A stretch of 53,024 nucleotides of DNA from Acanthaster planci (Eukaryota > Echinodermata > Asteroidea > Valvatida > Acanthasteridae), in NCBI RefSeq assembly GCF_001949145.1, contig NW_019091643.1, positions 245,056 to 298,079 of the forward strand. Reading direction: 5' to 3'. This document shows, in pieces, positions 48,801 to 53,024 of this stretch. The notes beneath the pieces were generated by a model, which saw only the letters and a program-made list of their open reading frames with translations, had not been told where the DNA came from and did no database searches. Positions within the stretch are counted from its first letter, which is position 1. Every line of letters begins with the position of its first letter. The position numbers were made by a program, and so were the translations under genes.

Positions 48801-51800
48801 GGAATTGAACCCGGGACCACAGAGGTGGAAGGCGAGGAAAGAACTACCTTGCCAACCCGACTACCTTGCCAACCCGACTTGTTGAAACTTGGTATGTACG
48901 TACATGTATGTAAGGGAATCCATCCTAAATAGATCGGGTCATTTAGGCGGCATCGCGAAATTGACTAACTATTCCGCGCCGCGGACATCCCGCGGGATAA
49001 CGGAGAGCACGCCAGTCCCTGCCAAACAAAAGACCCCTTGACAACTGGGCGCACCCGCGGACGGAACGCAATGTGCAAGGTTTAAGTAAATTACCAGTCT
49101 CATGAATACGCCCTATATTCCGCAGATTCCCAGGTCGGGAAAAAAATTGCTACTAGGCTACTTTCGGCCTGCAATAGACCATGGAAGGAATGGCTTTAAT
49201 AATTTTGTACCAAACATAAACAACTAATAGCAGCAATATGTTTCTCGTCACTGCAGCGAAACAAAATTCAATCGTCAGCAAACTTGTACGAGCATGCAAA
49301 ATTCTTGTTCACGCTGCCACTAGATTGCCTCAGATAGTAAAGTCGTCCGAAAACAGTCAGCGAGCGTATCCCATCAACAGCGAAACCACCAATTTTTCCC
49401 GAACAGCAGGCACGACGCGGGCGCAGAATTCAATCCCAGTTTTGTGAAGTTTGTTTTACAATTGTTACTGACATTTCAAAATATGATTTATTGTGTGATC
49501 ATCTGGATTAGTACGTTTATGGTTAAATTTTAGTTCGGATTCGAACGCTTTCGTAGTTTCGTTCTTTTGCCATAAAACAATTCCATCATACATTAAAAAC
49601 ATGGGCACATATGTACATTCAAGTTGCCAAAGGGGCGATTTACGAATAACGGCATTTTGTTATTTGAGATTTTGGAACACCTACTAGTTAGGAATCTTGA
49701 AAATGCTATCACAATGTATACGTACAATGAAAGACAAGTTTATAGGCCACCTCGCTCACAAAATCTGGTTGCGTGTGCGCTGGTCTGCCTGGTAAAATCG
49801 GCTTCTCTCCGGGGTTGCCTCAAGATTGAGCACGAGTCCTCCTACGATCAATATGCATCCGATCAAACATCCTCTTTTACAGCTATTTAAGCATCATTGG
49901 CCTTATGTGGAACATGAAGGCGGAGCTTTTGGAGATTGACGCACATGATATTATCTGAATATACATAAGCATAATCGGATGTAGTGAGAATATATCATTG
50001 TTGAGCCGCGGAAATGCCGTACATTGCATCTTCTCTGTTAATTATTAGTGAATTCTCACCACATGTTTTTTTACAATAATCATGTGATGTGGCCCATCGT
50101 ATGTCCAAACACGCACGCGTGCCGAGGTTTGCTGTGTCAAATTTGTCAAACTTGTTATCTATTTTTCGTGGTGTGTAGGCTTTTTTTATCAAGTTTGGTT
50201 TGAAAGTGCCATGTCTGATTATTTTGGTTCAGTTTTTACTGAGGAGCACGACAAGATTACGTAATCAAGCACTTTTAAAACCAGTTTTCTAGCCCCATTT
50301 TGTCTTTTACATGTTCAACCTATACTCAGCAAACAGTTGTTTATGGCAGATTTGGGCCACTGTCAAGGAAAAAGCGTGGGAAAGTCATGCAGGCGCACAG
50401 CTGTCAGGATATCAGTCTCAATTCCTGGCGTCAGTGATTAGTTTTGTTGAGCACCCTTCCAGGGTTTTGGACTTGCTCAACAGAGTGCTAACCATAAAGA
50501 GGACCCATTCTGCACGATTTGCCATTTACATGTAGCACTGGGGTCTTGGAGAAAGACTAAACGATGATCGAGGAAACCACAAAATATTTACAAAAGGCGA
50601 TCAACGAGATATTGTCTTGGGTCTTGCTCCAGGTGTAGATTGGTCATTTGCAATGTCTGGACCGCCCCAACATTTTCGTGGACCAATCAAGGTGCTGATT
50701 TTGGAGCCACATCGCTTAGCAACTGTACCACCATGTCAACATTTGTTCGATTGGGTGTCTCAGTGAATGGCTTTCAAATATTTCCTGATTTCTTTAAAAA
50801 GACTGATTTATATCCAATAATGGCAAAATGATGTGAACCACAGGGCAACTATAATAAGGGGTAACAAAAGTCAAGGGACAGACCTACAGAGGAGATAAAC
50901 TGCAAGTAGGATTTTTTATCTTTGGCTAGCAAAATATTGTCACGGCAGGAAGCGTGGTACCTGCGTTCGTGCCCTCTGTGTCATTTTATAAGAGCTCTGG
51001 CCGAGACGATTTGTATATGACTGGTTTTTGTTTTCATGCACACTTTGCAAAACGAACAAAAACTGATACATTTTGATCGAAGAATGCCTATTCCTGTCAA
51101 TAAAATGCACGAATAATGTATCAGAACTTTTGCCATACTGTATTTGAAGGACGGACATTCTGCGTCCTGCCATCTGTATTCATGAGGTTGGTCATGTTTC
51201 ATTGCATCCATTGTTGCGAAGACAGGCACACGGCCTGCCCTGCTCATTAACTTAGCTATACAAGAGCGCACACCGCCATCCAATCTGCGGATTCCCGCCC
51301 TCCTTGACAACGACGGACTGATCGGCGAGAACGCCAACAAACCGCAGATGAACGCTTAGTTGATTTCATGATATAATACACAATACTAAAGGTCATTTAC
51401 AGAAAGCAAGGTCTTACAACGATCATGTCAGTTGGAAGAATTACAATTTTGGGCCAATTCATCTTGAAAAAGCAGAGAAATGTTGTTTTTTGTGGTTCTT
51501 TTTAATTGTGTTTTATGTTAAAGCAACTTGAGTACTAAAAGCTTGTTTTTTTTACTTTTTTTTGTTGTTATGTTTCTGGTTTTAGTCCGGTATCTACCTG
51601 GAAGTGATGAACATGTTTATTCAGATCAGTGTGGAGGCCGGGTCTGCTGCCTATACCCCAGACAGCTCCAATAATTCCCACAGATACAGGTAAGCTCTGT
51701 CATCAGATGAAGAAAACAAATTCATGGGGGAATGTTCAAGTTTGACTGGTTCAGTCCAAACCAAACTAGTTCCAAGTTGTCATCACAAGTTTAGAGGTCA

Positions 51801-52685
51801 GAGAGATTAACCATATGCTGCCGGGTTTAATTTGAAGTTGCATGATGTATACCCGGGGGGGGGGATTTTCAAGATTTTTCCATTTTCAAAATTCTTCAAA
51901 AATTCATAACTTCCTTTACTGGTCGTTTACACCCACACGAATGACTGTGGCTACTTTAATCCGACAGACAACATCTATTGATGCCCGATTATTTCAGCCA
52001 GGCCTGCTGCCTTGCAAAGAGAGCCCAGACTGTGTGGTGTTATGTAATTTTCTTTTGTTCCTGAAACTGGCCCAGTGCACTGCTTGTGTCTTTTCAAATG
52101 CAGACCAGACTAGCGTGCAGCGGTATTGTATCACTCATCCCTGGAGTGCTGGAGCACTTTTGTCCCCGATGGTAATCTGCACGTGCTGAATGCCACAAAC
52201 AGTGGTATAATCGTTCAAAACAATGATGGATTTCCTCGGCTGTTAACTACTGAAAAAAATGTTGGCAATTCCTAGCAGCTTGGTCTTTTGTTCCAAGGCC
52301 CAGCTCTTTTATCCAATTTTGGGCAGCCCTGCAATGTGTATAAATCTAAGGAGTCTGGTTCCAGAAACCCCGGCACCATGTGATTAAAACAATCGAGAAT
52401 GAGCTAAAACAGTGCCACACTGTGGGTCATGTTCACATGTTCTGATCCCAGCCCTCCGCCCCATCTCTTCCTAGGCATTGCTCGCTGGCAGTCATGAACG
52501 CCCTGTCCAACATAGCCGGTTCTTTGCAAGGGGACCAGGAGCAGCAGGAACTGCTGGTCCGTCTATTGGAGCTCTTCGTCCAGCTTGGTCTGGAGGGCCG
52601 GCGGGCCAGCGAGCGCTCGTCCTTTGCCATCAAGGCCTCCAGCAGCGCCGGTAACCTGGGCATTCTCATCCCCGTGTTGGCGACG
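27788..52685 (+). CDS. PI4KA: PI4KA, phosphatidylinositol 4-kinase III alpha: exons 1-13, 5' partial gene
   Basis: PI4KA phosphorylates phosphatidylinositol at D4 to make PI4P, mainly at the plasma membrane in complex with EFR3, TTC7 and FAM126 (family knowledge). Thirteen exons (27788-27877, 31305-31430, 32249-32342, 33369-33454, 39352-39424, 39942-40423, 40893-41055, 42055-42249, 42836-42936, 43639-43880, 48074-48353, 51586-51689, 52475-52685) join in phase to 749 codons without a stop. All introns are GT-AG. The product aligns colinearly with roughly the first 720 residues of vertebrate PI4KA as I recall it; landmarks are [42 protein letters not shown] and [11 protein letters not shown]. 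This is the N-terminal alpha-solenoid. The PIK helical and kinase domains must lie past 53024. The start is chosen by homology, good context (AAACATGG) and an in-frame TAA at 27773-27775. The whole gene would be about 2,100 codons. Confidence 0.95.
30273..30288 (-). promoter_or_regulatory. histone-type stem-loop, unit 1
   Basis: Minus strand GGTTCTTTTCAGAACC: a six-base-pair stem with the canonical TTTC loop, followed by ACACA. The HDE-like TCAGAAAGA is at 30256-30264, eight bases past the stem. An exact match to the SLBP-site consensus; function here is unproven. Confidence 0.6.
30348..30363 (-). promoter_or_regulatory. histone-type stem-loop, unit 2 (variant)
   Basis: Minus strand TGTTCTTTTAAGAACC: loop TTTA, first stem pair lost. 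HDE-like TCAGAAAGA at 30331-30339, the same spacing as unit 1. Between units 1 and 2 lies a degenerate plus-oriented module (30299-30329). Confidence 0.45.
30417..30432 (-). promoter_or_regulatory. histone-type stem-loop, unit 3
   Basis: Minus strand GGTTCTTTTCAGAACC followed by ACACATGCTCAGAAAGA, with the HDE-like part at 30400-30408. It sits directly against the assembly gap, so more units may be hidden. Confidence 0.6.
30439..30952. other. assembly gap (514 N)
   Basis: Unresolved bases inside the intron-1 TIR element, probably because tandem and inverted units collapsed or broke the assembly. The predicted reading frames across it are meaningless. No PI4KA exon is missing: exons 1 and 2 join in phase without it. 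Confidence 1.
31305..31430 (+). CDS. PI4KA: PI4KA exon 2 (residues 31-72)
   Basis: Forty-two codons, phase 0 at both ends, between acceptor CTGCTAG and donor GTATGA. It encodes VHQLQQMCP, then a short linker, [19 protein letters not shown]. RRxDAVxALGIFLxES is a strong match to vertebrate PI4KA directly before the KDxxVPYL segment of the next exon. The weak donor and the absence of any initiating ATG make the exon easy to miss in an ORF scan. Confidence 0.9.
32249..32342 (+). CDS. PI4KA: PI4KA exon 3 (residues 73-103 and first base of 104)
   Basis: Starts after TTTGCCCACAG and ends one base into a codon at GTAAGT. It encodes [18 protein letters not shown], corresponding to the vertebrate KDCVVPYLLRLLKGLP segment of the helical solenoid. 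The single leftover A joins GT of exon 4 to make serine 104. Confidence 0.93.
33369..33454 (+). CDS. PI4KA: PI4KA exon 4 (residues 104-132)
   Basis: Between acceptor TTCCCACAG and donor GTAGGT; ends in phase 0. It reads [20 protein letters not shown], against vertebrate [20 protein letters not shown], one of the clearest matches in the gene. Exon GC is high compared with the surrounding intron DNA. Confidence 0.95.
34943..35028. repeat. 86-bp hairpin, TACCCCCAGAACTG ends
   Basis: Arms 34943-34981 and 34990-35028 (39 nt each, about five mismatches) around an 8-nt loop. Both ends begin with TACCCCC. A small MITE is likeliest, in PI4KA intron 4. GC-rich against an AT-rich intron. Confidence 0.8.
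35591..36210. mobile_element. 620-bp foldback element with GCAGCCGATTTCA ends
   Basis: Left GCAGCCGATTTCATGAAAC and right GTTTTGTGAAATCGGCTGC are inverted repeats (two mismatches). Related TTTCA(C/T)(G/A)AAAC(C/T)T motifs recur inside at about 35673, 35688 and 36106. No conserved ORF. Intron 4. Confidence 0.6.
37745..37900 (+). mobile_element. SINE 3' fragment (plus orientation)
   Basis: Matches the complement of the body of the SINE at 48497-48880 over CGGGGTTTTCCTCTCACCTCTAAAACTG and flanking sequence (about 20 of those bases identical in both). It lacks the tRNA-like head. Confidence 0.6.
38895..39258 (+). repeat. 114-bp tandem repeat, about 3.2 copies
   Basis: Units start at 38895, 39008, 39122 and 39236 (spacing 113, 114, 114), each beginning AGGATTTTGTAGGATT and containing CACTGTTACTTTACATGGGG and AAGAATGTGCC. 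Units 2 and 3 are nearly identical. The repeat ends about 95 bases before PI4KA exon 5. A related single motif appears near 45550 and 44120. Confidence 0.92.
39352..39424 (+). CDS. PI4KA: PI4KA exon 5 (residues 133-156 and first base of 157)
   Basis: Short exon of 73 bases after a 5.9-kb intron; acceptor GTTATAG, donor GTAGTT. It encodes [20 protein letters not shown], lying where vertebrate PI4KA has the ILEVLLQVLHVLLGMCQAL helix. Local identity is low; the assignment rests on phase, position and splice sites more than on sequence. Confidence 0.8.
39942..40423 (+). CDS. PI4KA: PI4KA exon 6 (residues 157-317) with long basic/proline-rich linker
   Basis: Largest exon in view, 482 bases from acceptor CACCCTTAG to donor GTAAGT. 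It opens with [18 protein letters not shown], matching vertebrate IPCLIGISRAFGRYSN, and closes with the conserved [13 protein letters not shown] ... [15 protein letters not shown] helices. Between these (about residues 185-263) is a linker rich in Pro, Lys, Arg, Ser and Asp, with runs such as [11 protein letters not shown], likely disordered. Vertebrate PI4KA also has a poorly conserved Ser-rich linker here, but I see no residue-level similarity. Confidence 0.95.
40893..41055 (+). CDS. PI4KA: PI4KA exon 7 (residues 318-371 and first base of 372)
   Basis: Between TTTCTACAG and GTAACA. It encodes a helical segment ([19 protein letters not shown], then [19 protein letters not shown]), corresponding to the vertebrate region VKKIVEEAVLKSLDAIVA ... 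SFSDPLYVTMFKMLRDTL. The pattern of helices is conserved while many side chains differ. Confidence 0.93.
41422..41735. mobile_element. piggyBac-like MITE (TTAA target, CCCTAACAGT ends)
   Basis: TTAACCCTAACAGT at the left and ACTGTTAGGGTTAA at the right are perfect 14-bp inverted ends that include a TTAA at each edge, the target hallmark of piggyBac elements, whose ends start CCC/GGG. Looser inverted similarity continues inward (AGTACTACTTAGGAGT against ACTTAGTATTTTGTAGTACT). 314 bp, non-coding, PI4KA intron 7. Confidence 0.7.
42055..42249 (+). CDS. PI4KA: PI4KA exon 8 (residues 372-436 and first base of 437)
   Basis: Between CAATCCCAG and GTATCT. It ends with [18 protein letters not shown], nearly identical to vertebrate QANAACVDLMVWAVKDEQ, an anchor for the whole model. 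A tRNA-derived SINE begins about 20 bases past the donor, so the proximal intron here is almost entirely mobile DNA. Confidence 0.96.
42270..42457 (+). mobile_element. tRNA-derived SINE
   Basis: Pol III A box TGGCCTAGTGG (42280-42290) and B box GGTTCGAATCC (42325-42335) at tRNA-like spacing, then a body with TTGGGCAAGTCACTTTACCCC and an A-rich tail (42447-42456). It cannot be a functional tRNA because the acceptor stem does not close. Starts about 20 bases past the exon 8 donor. Confidence 0.85.
42458..42633. mobile_element. TIR element, family B copy 2 (inverted, truncated by SINE)
   Basis: Reverse-complement match to about 2654-2830 of copy 1, including the ATACATCACATGGAG, TGATTTGTCAAGCAAGG and CTCTATGAAATTGGACCC stretches. 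The other end is missing and replaced by the A-rich tail of the SINE at 42270-42457, so the two elements abut. Confidence 0.75.
42836..42936 (+). CDS. PI4KA: PI4KA exon 9 (residues 437-470)
   Basis: Between TTTGGTAG and GTAAAA, a non-optimal donor. It encodes [20 protein letters not shown] and PLLHCCLE, aligning with the vertebrate IKLSEKLQ ... IIAHLPLLICCLQ segment. Phase 1 in, phase 0 out. Confidence 0.94.
43639..43880 (+). CDS. PI4KA: PI4KA exon 10 (residues 471-550 and two bases of 551)
   Basis: Between TTTCTCTAG and GTGAGT. It encodes [20 protein letters not shown], matching [20 protein letters not shown], then a variable glycine/serine/arginine-rich loop, then [13 protein letters not shown], matching EQLRDIAIDNICR. 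The exon is markedly GC-rich compared with its flanking introns. Confidence 0.96.
44375..44456 (+). repeat. 82-bp dispersed duplicate ending in splice-acceptor-like sequence, copy 1
   Basis: TGACATGTCATTAAAAGTCAATG through CTTCCTTTTTCATCTCACAG, differing from 45411-45492 at two or three positions. Immediately followed by GTATGT, so an exon could not start here. PI4KA intron 10. Confidence 0.9.
45411..45492 (+). repeat. 82-bp dispersed duplicate, copy 2
   Basis: Near-identical to 44375-44456 but with unrelated flanks. The 3' end is a good polypyrimidine-CAG acceptor; what follows (CTCCGAACCTG then GTAACA) would make only an 11-nt exon that breaks the PI4KA frame. Confidence 0.9.
45692..45750. 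mobile_element. 59-bp perfect hairpin with TTAA ends (piggyBac-like micro-MITE)
   Basis: Arms 45691-45715 and 45727-45751 are exact 25-nt complements (ATTAACCCTAACCC...) around an 11-nt loop. The outer TTAA pair and CCCTAA/TTAGGG start resemble the element at 41422-41735. Copy B of repeat X lacks it. The arm includes one telomere-like TTAGGG, which I take to be incidental. Confidence 0.75.
46042..47483. mobile_element. 1.44-kb non-autonomous TIR transposon inserted in repeat X
   Basis: Perfect 16-bp inverted ends CAGGCCTCAAATTTCA / TGAAATTTGAGGCCTG. Flanks CAGTGG (46036-46041) and CCGTGG (47484-47489) look like a 6-bp target duplication with one change; the uninterrupted copy has a single ACAGTGG here. 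Subterminal GGGCATTAATGCC and GCCATGGCCGTCG palindromes. ORFs up to 142 codons resemble no transposase. Superfamily unresolved; CAG ends are seen in hAT, but the duplication is not clearly 8 bp. Confidence 0.85.
48074..48353 (+). CDS. PI4KA: PI4KA exon 11 (residues 551-644)
   Basis: Between TGTCACCAG and GTAAGT. Strong family match across its length: [20 protein letters not shown], then [20 protein letters not shown] and [12 protein letters not shown]. The first base completes the split Arg codon begun in exon 10, confirming the 4.2-kb intron between them. Confidence 0.96.
48497..48880 (-). mobile_element. tRNA-derived SINE, minus strand
   Basis: Read on the minus strand: a tRNA-like head with B box GGTTCAATTCC (48801-48811), a body with GGGGTTTTCCTCCCACCTC, and a 3' end of (ATT)n at 48497-48515. 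GTTGGCAAGGTAGTCGG is duplicated at the head (48848-48880). Located 150 bases past PI4KA exon 11. Confidence 0.8.
48881..51585 (+). other. PI4KA intron 11, distal part
   Basis: A CpG-rich patch at 48940-49080 (CCGCGCCGCGG, CCCGCGGG) stands out from AT-rich DNA; origin unknown. The rest shows no supported feature, including the 119-codon minus-strand ORF at 50981-51340. Confidence 0.6.
51586..51689 (+). CDS. PI4KA: PI4KA exon 12 (residues 645-678 and two bases of 679)
   Basis: Between GGTTTTAG and GTAAGC. It encodes [20 protein letters not shown] and NSHRYR, aligned with vertebrate [20 protein letters not shown] and HGYRHC. The HRYR/HCSL motif is completed by exon 13 through an Arg codon split after two bases. 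Confidence 0.95.
51803..52347 (+). repeat. interspersed repeat X, copy B (empty sites)
   Basis: Second copy of repeat X, in PI4KA intron 12, without either nested insertion, so it shows the pre-insertion sequence. It has a G-run at 51855-51863 not found in copy A. No coding potential recognised. Confidence 0.8.
52475..52685 (+). CDS. PI4KA: PI4KA exon 13 (residues 679-749), last exon in window
   Basis: Between CTTCCTAG and GTAAGT. It encodes [38 protein letters not shown] and [17 protein letters not shown], the most conserved run in the window (vertebrate [17 protein letters not shown] and [17 protein letters not shown]). It ends in phase 0; the remaining two thirds of the gene lies downstream of the window. 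Confidence 0.97.
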
Positions 52686-53024
52686 GTAAGTCACGGTCTT
52701 TTACTCTTCATCACTTCGTGGTGGTAATTTTGAATCCTTTCTGGTCCACTTATTGATAACGGAAGTTGCGCATTCGTTCATTCTGGTTTATTTAAATTTT
52801 CACACTGTACCCGACGTGAAGTCATACGATGTGAAAGTTTGGTTTACAGTAAAAGAAATGGAAAAACAACCACTAATTACAATACTTGAATTACATTAGG
52901 GAATCAAAATTATTGATAAAAGACCCGTTTGAAAAGTATTTTACACACCACATAAGATAAAATAATACCAATAAATCGCTGAGAATTGCACAATATGAAA
53001 ATTCAGCAATTAGTGTTTGGATCA
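52686..53024 (+). other. PI4KA intron 13 (partial, runs off window)
   Basis: AT-rich intron start after the GTAAGT donor; no further exon or repeat recognised before the window ends. Confidence 0.85.

Noticed and set aside
49238-49447. 69-codon ORF in intron 11
   Set aside because: No similarity, weak composition signal, inside a PI4KA intron.
1-53024. CRISPR arrays, prokaryotic operons, phage or defence systems
   Set aside because: No regularly spaced direct repeats with spacers, no operon-like coding density; the window is eukaryotic.

Overview
The window looks like nuclear DNA from a marine invertebrate deuterostome. Evidence: small GC-rich exons with consensus GT-AG introns sit in AT-rich, repeat-dense DNA. 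There are tRNA-derived SINEs, decayed non-LTR retrotransposons, many foldback (MITE-like) elements, and many short ACATGTAC / TAGGCCTA motifs of the kind I associate with echinoderm genomes. An echinoderm, perhaps a sea star, is my best guess; the clade is inferred, not shown. There are no prokaryotic operons and no CRISPR array.

Right half (27.8-53.0 kb, + strand): the 5' part of one well-supported gene, phosphatidylinositol 4-kinase type III alpha (PI4KA). I place 13 consecutive coding exons from the start codon at 27788 to a donor after 52685. All phases agree, giving 749 codons of the N-terminal helical solenoid. The lipid-kinase domain lies beyond the window. The introns (0.47-5.9 kb) hold most of the interesting repeats: a TIR element with histone-type 3'-end signals around a 514-base assembly gap (intron 1), a 114-bp minisatellite and foldbacks (intron 4), piggyBac-like TTAA elements (introns 7 and 10), SINEs (introns 4, 8 and 11), and a repeat family in introns 10 and 12 in which one copy carries a 1.44-kb TIR insertion and the other acts as a paralogous empty site.

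Left half (1-27.8 kb): no complete gene recognised. It holds a decayed non-LTR retrotransposon (16.8-20.3 kb), a LINE 3' fragment (6.47-6.79 kb), two two-copy foldback families (1.75/12.44 kb and 4.58/24.3 kb), several single TIR elements, and a diverged non-coding duplication (23.06-24.11 and 25.57-26.49 kb). A possible signal-peptide first exon lies on the minus strand at 10.6-10.7 kb; its downstream exons were not found.

The most unusual item is the intron-1 element at 30225-31020. It contains repeated copies of a 16-nt sequence identical to the metazoan replication-dependent histone mRNA stem-loop consensus, each followed at conserved spacing by a match to the U7-binding histone downstream element, pointing outward from the element.
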